DNA from: an uncultured Prevotellaceae bacterium
Lineage (GTDB): Bacteria; Bacteroidota; Bacteroidia; Bacteroidales; Bacteroidaceae
NCBI GenBank assembly: GCA_946540735.1
Contig: CAMNIN010000033.1
Span: 1-41,917, forward strand
Direction: 5' to 3'
DNA: 41,917 nucleotides
The position numbers and the translations under genes are program-made. Positions 1-7,689 of this stretch are shown piece by piece. The stretch's first letter is position 1. The number at the start of each line of letters is the position of its first letter. A model generated the notes under the pieces. The model made no database searches and was not told where the DNA came from. It was given only the letters and a program-made list of their open reading frames with translations.

Positions 1-59
1 TGGATGCAATAATCCAACGTTTGTTGAATCTTGGCTATTGCCTGTTCCTGTTCGTTCAT
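1..59 (-). CDS. Unknown protein, N-terminal fragment (runs off window)
   Basis: An ATG at 59 reads leftwards for 19 codons without a stop and leaves the window. The visible start is M-N-E-Q-E-Q-A-I-A-K-I-Q-Q, a polar Gln/Glu-rich N-terminus with no signal peptide. A TATCTTTG box lies about 30 bases upstream, which supports a real start. The fragment is too short to assign to a family. Confidence 0.5.
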   Translation of the reverse strand, partial: MNEQEQAIAKIQQTLDYCI

Positions 60-86
60 ACTATGACTTAACTGCTATTTACGGTG

Positions 87-118
87 CAAAGATAGTCAAA
101 TTCAGTGAGAAAAGGAAA
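87..118 (-). promoter_or_regulatory. Bacteroidota-type promoter for the gene at the left edge
   Basis: On the minus strand there is TTTC, 20 bases, then TATCTTTG (87-94). This is a perfect TAnnTTTG -7 box and a 3-of-4 match to the TTTG -33 box. Predicted transcription starts near 83, leaving a leader of about 25 bases before the ATG at 59. Confidence 0.45.
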
Positions 119-225
119 GAAATGGGTGATGTACTACGTTTCTTTAACTTTTCATCTTCCCTCTTTTCGTTTCTTTGACCAACTTTCTGTTATACGTTCA
201 AAATTAACACCTTTTTAACACCTCA

Positions 226-267
226 GAAAAAGAAAACACCTTGTAAATCAACGACTTACAAGGTGTT
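226..267 (-). terminator. Rho-independent terminator of tRNA-Leu
   Basis: A perfect 12-base-pair inverted repeat (235-246 against 256-267, 9-base loop) follows the tRNA on the minus strand. It is followed by a T-rich run (complement of 226-234). It begins 6 bases after the tRNA 3' end, as expected for a monocistronic tRNA. Confidence 0.8.
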
Positions 268-272
268 CTAAG

Positions 273-354
273 TACCCAGAGCCGGGGTCGAACCGGCACG
301 GGTTGCCCCACTGGTGTTTGAGACCAGCGCGTCTACCGATTCCGCCATCTGGGC
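273..354 (-). tRNA. tRNA-Leu(CAA)
   Basis: The minus strand folds as a class II tRNA of 82 bases. The acceptor arm is GCCCAGA with TCTGGGT plus an A discriminator, the D arm is GGCGGAATCGGTAGACGC-like, and the anticodon stem CTGGT/ACCAG encloses CTCAAAC, giving anticodon CAA (reads UUG). A variable arm TGGGGCAACCCG and a T arm GCCGGTTCGACCCCGGC follow. CCA is not encoded. It has its own promoter and terminator and is not clustered with other tRNAs. Confidence 0.95.
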
Positions 355-367
355 TTCAAAAGTGGTG

Positions 368-398
368 CAAAGTTACACATAAAATCTGAAATGACAAA
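368..398 (-). promoter_or_regulatory. Promoter of tRNA-Leu (TTTG-N19-TAACTTTG)
   Basis: The minus strand carries TTTG (395-398), exactly 19 bases, then TAACTTTG (368-375). Both boxes match the Bacteroidota consensus perfectly. Predicted transcription starts about 10 bases before the mature tRNA. Confidence 0.75.
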
Positions 399-485
399 TT
401 TTTGTTCAAAAAAACACTAAAAACTTGTTTTTATCGTTTGATAAATGTATATACATCTTTTCATTTCTACCTAAAAGCCTATTTT

Positions 486-1580
486 ATGCCGACTGAATCC
501 AAGAATTTCTGCATCATCCTGGCTGGAGGTGTCGGAAGAAGATTGTGGCCTACCAGCAGGAAAAGTCGCCCCAAGCAATTCGTCGACCTCTTCGGAGTTG
601 GACGCACTTTGCTCCAGCAGACTTTTGACCGTTTCGCCCGCATCATCCCCACTGAGAATATCTACGTCACCACAAACGACGACTACGAGGCCATCGCACG
701 TGCACAGCTCCCTATGCTACCTGAGGGCAACTTCATCGGTGAGCCCATCAACCGCAATACGGCCCCAAGCGTGGCCTGGGGGTGTTACCGCATCCTCAAA
801 GCTTGCCCGGAGGCCAACGTGATCATATCTCCCTCCGATCAGGCCGTCATCGGGCAGGAGCAGTTTGAGCGAAATGTGAACGACGCCCTTAAATTCGTTT
901 CACAGCACGATGGCATCATCGCCATGGGCATACGCCCCTCAAGACCGGAACCGGGATACGGATATGTGCAGATGGGCGACGCTTGCGGTGCCGAAAACAT
1001 GTTCTGCGTCAAATCTTTCACCGAGAAACCTGAGCGCAATTTCGCACAGATGTTCATGGACAGCGGTGAGTTCCTATGGAACACGGGCATCTTCGCCTCC
1101 AGCGCGCGGCACTTGCTGAAGCATTGCAAAGAAATCATGCCCGCTCCTTTCCGGCAGATAGAGACCGACGGAAGGGCGGTATCCGACCTCGACGAGGAGG
1201 CAAAGCTGGTGTGGGACTATTTCTCGCTGTTCCCTAATCTCTCGATCGACTATGGTGTGCTGGAGCATGCCGACGATGCCTTCGTGATGCTCTGCGGTTT
1301 CGGATGGGCCGACCTGGGCACCTGGCATTCCATCTACGAGGCGGAGAGCAGGGGCGAGGGCGACAACGTGGTGCTCGGCAGCGAGGTGATGCTCGACGAC
1401 TGCCACGACTGCATCATCAAACTGCCCAAGGAGCGGCTCGGTGTCTTCAGCGGACTCGATGGCTATATCGTGGTGGAAAACGAAAATGTGCTGATGATCT
1501 GCAAAAAAGGCGACTCATCAGCACAAATACGTAAGTTTACCAACGAAGTGCAAGTGAAACTGGGCGGGAAGTTTATTTGA
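486..1580 (+). CDS. manC: Mannose-1-phosphate guanylyltransferase
   Basis: Makes GDP-mannose from mannose-1-phosphate and GTP in the cytosol, feeding mannose- or fucose-containing surface glycans. The 364-residue product has the nucleotidyltransferase signature near the N-terminus (AGGVGRRLWP then KSRPKQF), EPINRNTAP, KSFTEKP and FLWNTGIF, all typical of the family. It is the short form, without the C-terminal phosphomannose isomerase domain found in many proteobacterial ManC proteins. I chose the ATG at 486. The frame is open back to a TTG at 402, but the extra 28 residues precede the conserved start and look untranslated. The gene stands alone and overlaps the convergent HIT gene by 8 bases at its 3' end. 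No convincing promoter is visible. Confidence 0.93.
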   Translation: MPTESKNFCIILAGGVGRRLWPTSRKSRPKQFVDLFGVGRTLLQQTFDRFARIIPTENIYVTTNDDYEAIARAQLPMLPEGNFIGEPINRNTAPSVAWGCYRILKACPEANVIISPSDQAVIGQEQFERNVNDALKFVSQHDGIIAMGIRPSRPEPGYGYVQMGDACGAENMFCVKSFTEKPERNFAQMFMDSGEFLWNTGIFASSARHLLKHCKEIMPAPFRQIETDGRAVSDLDEEAKLVWDYFSLFPNLSIDYGVLEHADDAFVMLCGFGWADLGTWHSIYEAESRGEGDNVVLGSEVMLDDCHDCIIKLPKERLGVFSGLDGYIVVENENVLMICKKGDSSAQIRKFTNEVQVKLGGKFI

Positions 1581-1965
1581 ACTCCGCCCGGATCTTCGCT
1601 GCGATTTCCTTGAACTCCTCCTCACTGAGTTTCAACTTCGGATTGGAGAAAAGCATGTCCTTCTCACTCTGCATCGGAATGAGATGGATATGGGCGTGCG
1701 GCACTTCCAATCCCAGGACTGCCATGCCTACCTTCACACAGGGGAAGGCTTTCTTGATGGCGATGGCCACATGCTTGGCGAATACCTGCATCTCTGCCAA
1801 CTCGTCGTCCTCAAGGTCGAAGATGTAGTCCACTTCACGGCGGGGAATCACCAGCGTGTGACCCTTCACCAGGGGATTGATGTCGAGGAATGCGTAGAAC
1901 TTCTCGTTCTCGGCGCACTTGTAGCTGGGTATCTCACCAGCGGCTATCTTGGAAAAAATACTCAT
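1573..1965 (-). CDS. HIT family (histidine triad) nucleotide hydrolase
   Basis: The 130-residue protein is full length for a HINT-type HIT protein, a small cytosolic dimer that cleaves nucleoside phosphoramidates or similar adenylated substrates. The catalytic triad motif HAHIHLIP sits at about residues 90-97. The N-terminal SIFSKIAAGEIPSYK and central INPLVKGHTLVIPRR segments are family hallmarks. It follows greA by 21 bases on the same strand, so the two are probably cotranscribed. Its stop lies inside the end of manC, so the genes are tail to tail. Physiological substrate is unknown, as for most bacterial HINT proteins. Confidence 0.93.
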   Translation of the reverse strand: MSIFSKIAAGEIPSYKCAENEKFYAFLDINPLVKGHTLVIPRREVDYIFDLEDDELAEMQVFAKHVAIAIKKAFPCVKVGMAVLGLEVPHAHIHLIPMQSEKDMLFSNPKLKLSEEEFKEIAAKIRAEFK

Positions 1966-1986
1966 AGTCGTATCGTTGCTGCCTGG

Positions 1987-2451
1987 TTAAATCGAAATCT
2001 TGTCTATACGAAGCTTGATGGTGCCACGGGGTATCTGGATCTCTACCTCGTCGCCCACTTTCTTGTTGAGAAGACCCTGAGCAATGGGGGTCTTGATCGA
2101 GATCTTGCCCTCACGGAGATTGGCCTCGTTCTCGCTCACAATGGTATATGACATCTTGGCCTTGGTGGTGAGGTTGGTCATCTCCACCTTCGAGAGGATC
2201 TGCACGCAATCGCTGCTCAGACGGGAGGTGTCCACAATCTTTGCCTCGGCGATGGCCATTTTCAGACGGTTGATCTTGTCCTCCAGATGGGCTTGCGCCT
2301 CCTTGGCGGCATCATACTCCGAATTCTCACTCAAGTCACCCTTGTCGCGGGCCTCGGCAATGGCTGCGGAGGCCTTGGGGCGCTCGATGGATTCCAGACG
2401 TTGTAGTTCGGCTATCATTTTGTCGTAGCCTTCTTGCGACATGTAAGTCAT
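1987..2451 (-). CDS. greA: Transcription elongation factor GreA
   Basis: Rescues backtracked RNA polymerase by stimulating cleavage of the nascent RNA. The 154 residues match the usual GreA length. The N-terminal coiled coil carries the acidic tip motif GDLSENSEYDAAKE at about residues 37-50, and the C-terminal FKBP-like globular domain ends in TPIAQGLLNKKVGDEVEI and a beta-rich tail. The start at 2451 gives MTYMSQEGY; the second Met, three codons in, is also possible. It is first in a two-gene unit with the HIT gene. A TTTG-N17-TAACTTTA promoter lies just upstream. Confidence 0.96.
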   Translation of the reverse strand: MTYMSQEGYDKMIAELQRLESIERPKASAAIAEARDKGDLSENSEYDAAKEAQAHLEDKINRLKMAIAEAKIVDTSRLSSDCVQILSKVEMTNLTTKAKMSYTIVSENEANLREGKISIKTPIAQGLLNKKVGDEVEIQIPRGTIKLRIDKISI

Positions 2452-2466
2452 GATGGTATTCTTTTT

Positions 2467-2495
2467 TAAAGTTAATCGTTTGATTTGAATGCAAA
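2467..2495 (-). promoter_or_regulatory. Probable greA promoter
   Basis: The minus strand shows TTTG (2492-2495), 17 bases, then TAACTTTA (2467-2474). This is one mismatch from TAnnTTTG, and the spacing is 2 bases shorter than the other promoters here. The -33 TTTG is the end of the T-run that also serves the upstream hairpin. Confidence 0.4.
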
Positions 2496-2534
2496 AAAAT
2501 TATGAATTCCGACAATGCTGGAATGCCGGAATTC
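2492..2534 (-). terminator. Probable terminator after xerD
   Basis: An 8-base inverted repeat (GAATTCCG at 2504-2511 with CGGAATTC at 2527-2534) forms a hairpin with a 15-base loop. On the minus strand it is followed by ATAATTTTTTTG. It lies about 90 bases past the xerD stop and just before the greA promoter. Confidence 0.5.
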
Positions 2535-2623
2535 AGATAACTCTTTGGCGATTTGATTATTTCGCCGACAAAGTTAGTATAATATTTTCAATTCGGCAAT
2601 TTTTTTGAGGTTTATTTTTTCCA

Positions 2624-3556
2624 CTACACCTCATTCGGAGTCGACGTGCGGATGTTGCGGGGATGATGGTCAAGGATTTGTTGACGGAGCGTCGACATGT
2701 CGATGTGGGTGTAGATTTCGGTGGTGCTGATGCTCTCATGGCCGAGCATCGACTGGATGGCACGGAGGTCGGCGCCACCCTCCAACAGGGCGGTGGCGAA
2801 GGAGTGGCGCAGCGTGTGAGGGCTCACCGTCTTCGGGATGCCGGCGTCTGCGGCCAACTGCTTGATGATGAGCAGGATCATCGTCCGGGTGAGGTGGGAA
2901 CCGCGGCGGTTGAGGAAGACATAGTCCTCTTCTCCTGGCTTGATGCTCATGTGGCATCGGTCGTCAAACCAGAACGAGAGTTCCTCGACGGCTCTCGACG
3001 AGATGGGCACCAGACGCTCCTTGCTGCCTTTGCCGATCACCCGGAGGAATCCCTCGTCGAGATATAGTGAGGAGAGGCGCAGCGTGACCAGTTCGCTGAC
3101 ACGCAGACCGCAACTGAACAGCACCTCGATGATGGCTCTGTTGCGATGGCCTTCCCACTTGGTGAGGTCGATGGCAGCCTCCATACGGTCCACTTCCTCA
3201 GTGGTGAGCACCTCGGGCAGGTGGTCTCCCAACTGGGGGGATTCCAGGAGTTCTGTGGGGTCGCTCTCGATCCGCCCGTCAAGGGTCATGAAACGGTAAA
3301 AAGAGCGCACGCCACTGATGATGCGGCATTGCGACCGCGGACCGATCCCGATGTCGTGGAGTCCGGCCACAAAATGACGGAGGTCGTCGAGGGTGACATC
3401 TGCAGGATCTATCCCCTCTCCCCTCAAATAGATGAGCAGTTTCTGCAAATCACGGAGATAGGCTTCCTGCGTGTTCGACGACAAATTGCGCTGCAATTTG
3501 AGATAGCGGCGGTAGGATACGACAACATTCGACGGGCTTTTCTTGTCTGTTTCCAT
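2624..3556 (-). CDS. xerD: Site-specific tyrosine recombinase XerD
   Basis: The product is a 310-residue tyrosine recombinase that resolves chromosome dimers at dif with a partner recombinase. The N-terminal SAM-like core-binding domain spans about residues 10-95. The catalytic domain has all active-site residues: R152 (CGLRVSEL), K176 (GKGSKER), H247 and R250 (HTLRH), H273 (LGHES) and the nucleophile Y282 (EIYTH). Length and ordinary housekeeping neighbours argue for the cellular Xer enzyme rather than an integron or transposon integrase. No attachment site or mobile gene is nearby. XerC is the alternative; the divergent aroQ is a common Bacteroidota neighbour but I could not verify the orthology. 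Confidence 0.9.
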   Translation of the reverse strand: METDKKSPSNVVVSYRRYLKLQRNLSSNTQEAYLRDLQKLLIYLRGEGIDPADVTLDDLRHFVAGLHDIGIGPRSQCRIISGVRSFYRFMTLDGRIESDPTELLESPQLGDHLPEVLTTEEVDRMEAAIDLTKWEGHRNRAIIEVLFSCGLRVSELVTLRLSSLYLDEGFLRVIGKGSKERLVPISSRAVEELSFWFDDRCHMSIKPGEEDYVFLNRRGSHLTRTMILLIIKQLAADAGIPKTVSPHTLRHSFATALLEGGADLRAIQSMLGHESISTTEIYTHIDMSTLRQQILDHHPRNIRTSTPNEV

Positions 3557-3573
3557 GATTTTTCTTAATTTTG
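3542..3573 (+). promoter_or_regulatory. Probable promoter of the aroQ operon
   Basis: CTTG (3542-3545), 20 bases, then TAATTTTG (3566-3573). The -7 box is perfect and the -33 box matches at three of four bases. It overlaps the start of the divergent xerD. A second TAATTTTG box facing left (3588-3595) could serve xerD, though without a well-spaced -33 box. Confidence 0.45.
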
Positions 3574-3610
3574 TGGCTTGGATGATGCAAAATTACTAAA
3601 AATTCACGAA

Positions 3611-4036
3611 ATGAGGATACAAATCATCAACGGGCCCAACCTCAACCTTCTCGGTGTGCGGGAGCCGGGCATCTACGGGAGCGAATCTTTCGACTCCTAC
3701 CTTCCACTGCTGCGCAGCCGGTATCCCGATGTGGACATCGACTATTTCCAAAGCAATGTCGAGGGACTGATGATCGACAAAATGCAACAGGTGGGATTCT
3801 CCGCCGACGGCATCATACTCAATGCCGGGGCCTACACTCACACCAGCGTGGCTCTTCACGACTGCATCCGGGCTCTGAAATGCCCCGTGATCGAAGTGCA
3901 TATCTCGAATGTGCATCAGCGCGAGGAGTTCCGCCACCACTCCATGATCAGCAGTGCCTGCCAGGGCGTGATATGCGGATTCGGCCTCGACTCCTACCGA
4001 CTGGCGCTCGAAGCTCTTATCGAAAGCAGGAAATGA
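3611..4036 (+). CDS. aroQ: 3-dehydroquinate dehydratase, type II
   Basis: Catalyses the third shikimate-pathway step, dehydration of 3-dehydroquinate to 3-dehydroshikimate. The 141 residues fit the small dodecameric type II enzyme. The active-site segment NGPNLNLLGVREPGIYG is at residues 7-23 with catalytic Tyr22. Also present are SNVEG (49-52), the NAGAYTHTS loop (71-79) and HISNVHQREEFRHHS (97-111). The ATG at 3611 begins the conserved MRIQIINGPN; the longer frame from 3578 would add 11 unconserved residues. The stop overlaps the next start as ATGA, so the methyltransferase is probably translationally coupled. Confidence 0.96.
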   Translation: MRIQIINGPNLNLLGVREPGIYGSESFDSYLPLLRSRYPDVDIDYFQSNVEGLMIDKMQQVGFSADGIILNAGAYTHTSVALHDCIRALKCPVIEVHISNVHQREEFRHHSMISSACQGVICGFGLDSYRLALEALIESRK

Positions 4037-4674
4037 ACGACAACGGGGCTCTGGAGGATTATATCCTGAAGCATATCGACCCGGAGGGCGACTACCTCTA
4101 CCGGCTCTACCGTGCCACCAACATCCAACTGCTCCGGGGACGCATGGCAAGCGGACACCTACAAGGCAGACTGCTGAAAATGCTGGTCAGGATGATCCGG
4201 CCGAAAAACATCCTCGAGGTGGGCACCTTCAGCGGATACAGCGCCATCTGCATGGCCGAGGGACTGGAAGACGGCGGAAGGGTCTATACCTTCGAGATCA
4301 ATGATGAGCAGGAGGACTTCACACGGCCTTGGATCGAAGGGGCTGACGTGGCCGACAAAATCTCCTTCATCATCGGCGATGCCATCACCGAGGCTCCACG
4401 GCTGGGGATAGATTTCGACATGGTGTTCATCGACGGTGACAAACGCACCTATGTACCCACCTACGAAATGGCGATGAAGGTGACTCGCCCGGGTGGGTTC
4501 ATCCTGGCTGACAACACGCTCTGGGACGGACACGTGGTGGACCATGACTACGACCGCGATGCTCAGACACAGGGCATAGAACGCTTCAACGACCATGTGG
4601 CGGCCGACTCACGCGTGGAAAAGGTGATACTGCCCTTGCGCGACGGACTGACCATCATGAGAAAGAAAGACTAA
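4033..4674 (+). CDS. Class I SAM-dependent O-methyltransferase (COMT-like family 3)
   Basis: The 213-residue protein contains the SAM-binding motif LEVGTFSGYS (61-70), an acidic residue after beta-2 (TFEIN, 87-90), and the metal/substrate signature of catechol-type O-methyltransferases: FIDGDK (132-137) and ADN (159-161). It therefore probably methylates a hydroxyl group in a divalent-metal-dependent way; the substrate cannot be read from sequence. The ATG at 4033 overlaps the aroQ stop by 4 bases. An upstream extension to 3880 is just another frame inside aroQ. It is the second gene of the aroQ-to-permease run. Confidence 0.9.
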   Translation: MNDNGALEDYILKHIDPEGDYLYRLYRATNIQLLRGRMASGHLQGRLLKMLVRMIRPKNILEVGTFSGYSAICMAEGLEDGGRVYTFEINDEQEDFTRPWIEGADVADKISFIIGDAITEAPRLGIDFDMVFIDGDKRTYVPTYEMAMKVTRPGGFILADNTLWDGHVVDHDYDRDAQTQGIERFNDHVAADSRVEKVILPLRDGLTIMRKKD

Positions 4675-4695
4675 AAAACCAACAAAACAGATAAT

Positions 4696-5217
4696 ATGAG
4701 AAAAAAAATGATGCTCTCGCTCCTGTTCTTCTTCCTCACCCTATGTGTGTCTGCACAAAGCCTTATCGGGGAATGGGTATCGGAAATGCAGCAAGATGGG
4801 GCAAAACTGACTTTCGAACTGACGGTGAAAGACAAAAAAAACTTGTCGATCACTGTCCGGACTTCCTTGTATGAGGAGGATTCCATGGACATGAGTTTCC
4901 ATCTCACCGTCAATGGATCATACACCGTCAATGACGACATCTTGAGAATAGATTTCGACAGAGAGAACGCTGTGACCAAAATCGACAAAATCGAGTTTTT
5001 CGGAGAGGCCGCACAAATCGCCAAGAACAATCCCGAGACGGCCGATTTCGTGAAAAAAATGATGGAGAGCCAAATCGATAACTCAAAAGATGACCTGCTC
5101 AAAGAACTGCCGGCCGACGGCGAGATGAAAATCGTCAAACTCACCGATACAAATCTCCTACTCGATGGCAGCGACAATAAAGACGGCAGCGACATCGTCG
5201 AATTCACAAGAAAATAA
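4696..5217 (+). CDS. Secreted lipocalin-like protein of unknown function
   Basis: The 173-residue protein begins with a strong signal peptide (MRKKMMLSLLFFFLTL, cleavage probably after CVSAQ). The mature part opens with LIGEWVSEM, the GxW-type start seen in lipocalin-like domains, followed by alternating beta-strand patterns, and closes with a helical, Lys/Asp-rich stretch and a final strand (DIVEFTRK). The cysteine in CVSA is inside the signal and does not form a good lipobox. The coding sequence is visibly richer in A and AAA codons than its neighbours. It lies 21 bases after the methyltransferase and 6 before rbfA. The fold call is by pattern only. Confidence 0.7.
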   Translation: MRKKMMLSLLFFFLTLCVSAQSLIGEWVSEMQQDGAKLTFELTVKDKKNLSITVRTSLYEEDSMDMSFHLTVNGSYTVNDDILRIDFDRENAVTKIDKIEFFGEAAQIAKNNPETADFVKKMMESQIDNSKDDLLKELPADGEMKIVKLTDTNLLLDGSDNKDGSDIVEFTRK

Positions 5218-5223
5218 ACAGAC

Positions 5224-5559
5224 ATGCAAGAAACAAGACAAAACCGAATAGCAAGACTGCTGCAAAAAGAACTGAGCCTCATCTTCCAATCACAGACCCG
5301 GATGATGAGGGGGGTCATGGTCAGCGTCACAAGATGCCGCATCTCACCCGACCTGAGCATCTGCACCGCTTATCTCAGCGTTTTCCCTTCTGAGAGAGGC
5401 GAGGAAATCATCAACAACGTGAATGCCAACGAGAAGACAATCAGGTACGAACTGGGTACACGCGTGAGGCACCAGATGCGCATCATTCCCGAACTGCGCT
5501 TTTTCATCGACGACTCTCTCGACTATATCGAGCATATCGATGAACTCCTGAAAAAATAA
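5224..5559 (+). CDS. rbfA: Ribosome-binding factor A
   Basis: RbfA assists maturation of the 30S subunit at the 16S rRNA 5' helix. The 111-residue product has the family features: QETRQNRIARLLQKELSLIF at the N-terminus, the KH-like core (VSVTRCRISPDLSICTAYLSVFP), and ELRFFIDDSLDYIEHIDELL near the C-terminus. The length is typical of the short Bacteroidota form. It is 6 bases downstream of the lipocalin-like gene and 22 upstream of the permease gene, so it sits inside the operon. Confidence 0.94.
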   Translation: MQETRQNRIARLLQKELSLIFQSQTRMMRGVMVSVTRCRISPDLSICTAYLSVFPSERGEEIINNVNANEKTIRYELGTRVRHQMRIIPELRFFIDDSLDYIEHIDELLKK

Positions 5560-5581
5560 GGGCTCACAACCACCGACAAGC

Positions 5582-6820
5582 ATGAATTTCCCCTTCTACA
5601 TCGCACGCCGGTATCTCTTCTCGAAAAAGAGCACCCATGCCATCAATCTTATCAGCGCCGTCTCCGTGGTGGGGGTGGCGACTGCCACAATGGCTTTGGT
5701 GGTCACGCTGAGCGTGTTCAACGGGTTCCACGACCTCGTGGCATCGTTCTTCACTTCATTCGATCCGCAGATCAAAATCACACCCGTCAAGGGAAAGACG
5801 GTGCCAGCCGACGACCCCGTACTGACGGCCATCAAACAACTTCCAGAGGTGGAGGTGGCCATGGAGAGTATCGAGGACCAAGCCCTGGCCATCTACCGCG
5901 ACAGGCAGTCGATGGTGGTCATCAAAGGCGTGGAGGATAACTTCAGCCTGCTGACGCATTTCAACGAGATCCTATACCCCGACGCAGGGACCAGCACGCA
6001 ACTGCATGCCGGCAACCTGGAATATGGCATTCCTGGCATAAGACTCGCCCAGATGCTCGGCACCGGGGCCTATTGGCAGGGATACCTGCATATCTATGCT
6101 CCAGAGCGCGAGGGACAGCTCGACATGACTGACCCGGAGAGCGCTTTCACGGCCGACTCACTGCTCTCAACGGCCGAGGTGTTCAACGTCAGCCAATCAA
6201 AATACGACCGATACTATATCGTCACTTCTATCGCTTTCGCACGCAACCTTTTCGGACAGCAGGGCATGCTGTCATCGCTTGAACTGCGGCTAAAACCGGG
6301 GTGCGACTTCGAGGGGGCGAAAAAGAAAATGAGAGACATCGCCGGCGAGAAATACAAGGTGCTCGACCGCTATGAGCAACAGGCCGACACTTACAAAATC
6401 ATGAAAATCGAGAAACTCATCGCCTATGTCTTTCTCACATTCATCCTCATGGTGGCTTGCTTCAATATCATCGGCTCGCTGTCGATGCTCATCATCGACA
6501 AGAAAGAGGATGTGATGACCTTGCGCAACCTGGGGGCTTCCAAAAAACAGATCTCAAGCATCTTCATGTTTGAGGGCAGGATGATCGCCGCGGCAGGGGC
6601 GGTCTTGGGCATCTTGCTGGGACTGCTGCTCTGCTGGATCCAACAGACTTTCGGCGTCGTGACGCTCGGAAGAAGCAGTGGCGCGTTCGTGGTCGATGCC
6701 TATCCCGTCAGCGTGCATTTCTGGGACATCGTCATCATTTTTATCACGGTCATCGCCGTCGGATGGATTGCTGTGTGGTATCCCATCCGCCATCTGAGCA
6801 AGAGACTGCTGGGCGACTAA
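5582..6820 (+). CDS. ABC transporter permease, FtsX/LolC-LolE type
   Basis: The 412-residue inner-membrane protein has the LolC/E arrangement. One transmembrane helix near residues 20-45 (HAINLISAVSVVGVATATMALVV region) is followed by a large periplasmic MacB-like domain to about residue 270. Three C-terminal helices follow, in the FtsX domain. The segment IDKKEDVMTLRNLGASKKQI is the cytoplasmic coupling motif for an ATPase. Such proteins extract lipoproteins for transport to the outer membrane. No ATPase gene is next to it, so LolD would be encoded elsewhere. The adjacency to rbfA is common in Bacteroidota. Its end overlaps convergent murI by 4 bases. Confidence 0.88.
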   Translation: MNFPFYIARRYLFSKKSTHAINLISAVSVVGVATATMALVVTLSVFNGFHDLVASFFTSFDPQIKITPVKGKTVPADDPVLTAIKQLPEVEVAMESIEDQALAIYRDRQSMVVIKGVEDNFSLLTHFNEILYPDAGTSTQLHAGNLEYGIPGIRLAQMLGTGAYWQGYLHIYAPEREGQLDMTDPESAFTADSLLSTAEVFNVSQSKYDRYYIVTSIAFARNLFGQQGMLSSLELRLKPGCDFEGAKKKMRDIAGEKYKVLDRYEQQADTYKIMKIEKLIAYVFLTFILMVACFNIIGSLSMLIIDKKEDVMTLRNLGASKKQISSIFMFEGRMIAAAGAVLGILLGLLLCWIQQTFGVVTLGRSSGAFVVDAYPVSVHFWDIVIIFITVIAVGWIAVWYPIRHLSKRLLGD

Positions 6821-7689
6821 ATGCTTTCCATGGTGTCGCTCAGCACCACATGCTCCACTTCGATACGCTCGTGCAGAAAGAGACTGGCGTTCTCTGAGAA
6901 CTTCTCCGCACTCTCGGTGGTGAGATAGCGCACCTCTCCTCCACGGTGGCACTTGACTTCCATCTCGGGATGGCGGTCCAGATAATTGCGCAGACTCTCA
7001 GCCACATAGACGCCTTGCTCGACGATGCGCACACCTGGCCTCAACTCATCAAGCGACCGACGGATTTTGGGCACGAGCATGGGGTAATGTGTGCAGCCTA
7101 AAATCACCGTGTCGATCTCTGCGTCGGACTCGAGCAACTGGCGGAGATACTTCCTCACAAAATAATCGGCTCCATCTCCCGATGCCTCGTTGTTCTCCAC
7201 CAGGGGCACCCACATCGGACAGGCCATGCCCGTGACTTGGATGTCAGGATACCGCTTGCCGATCTCTATGTCATAACTGTGGCTCTTGATTGTACCCTCG
7301 GTGGCCAGCACACCGACATGGCGGCTGCGGGTGATGTTGCCGATCACCTCGGATGTGGGGATGATGATGCCAAGCACCCGCCTGTGGGCATCGATATGGG
7401 GCAGGTAGAGCTGCTGGAAACTGCGCAGGGCTTTCGCCGATGCGGTGTTGCAGCCTAAGATCACCAAATGGCAACCCATGGAGAAAAGATACTCCACGGC
7501 CTGGCGGGTGAAGTCACGCACCACCTCAAAAGAACGGGTGCCATAAGGGGCGCGGGCGTTGTCGCCCAAATAGATGTAGTCGTACTCGGGCATCAGGCGG
7601 CGGATGCCGCTCAGAATGGTCAGCCCACCATAGCCTGAGTCGAATACACCGATCGGACCGGGCGACGACGACAGGGATTTGACGGTCAT
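6817..7689 (-). CDS. murI: Glutamate racemase
   Basis: Interconverts L- and D-glutamate, supplying D-Glu for peptidoglycan. The 290-residue enzyme has the full set of motifs: GVFDSGYGGLT (14-24), catalytic Cys80 in LGCNTASA, and catalytic Cys199 in GCTHYPML. It is last in the minus-strand envelope block. Its start overlaps the upstream Skp stop by 4 bases (ATGA), so translation is probably coupled. It is somewhat longer than the roughly 265-residue norm because of a short N-terminal tail before the first motif and a C-terminal tail. Confidence 0.95.
   Translation of the reverse strand: MTVKSLSSSPGPIGVFDSGYGGLTILSGIRRLMPEYDYIYLGDNARAPYGTRSFEVVRDFTRQAVEYLFSMGCHLVILGCNTASAKALRSFQQLYLPHIDAHRRVLGIIIPTSEVIGNITRSRHVGVLATEGTIKSHSYDIEIGKRYPDIQVTGMACPMWVPLVENNEASGDGADYFVRKYLRQLLESDAEIDTVILGCTHYPMLVPKIRRSLDELRPGVRIVEQGVYVAESLRNYLDRHPEMEVKCHRGGEVRYLTTESAEKFSENASLFLHERIEVEHVVLSDTMESI

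Noticed and set aside
402..485. TTG-initiated extension of manC
   Set aside because: The nucleotidyltransferase signature begins just after the ATG at 486, and the extra residues are AT-rich leader.
2624..3556. The tyrosine recombinase as an integrase of a mobile element
   Set aside because: Length and motifs fit XerC/XerD, the neighbours are housekeeping genes, and no attachment-site repeat or mobile genes are nearby, although tRNA-Leu lies 2 kb away.
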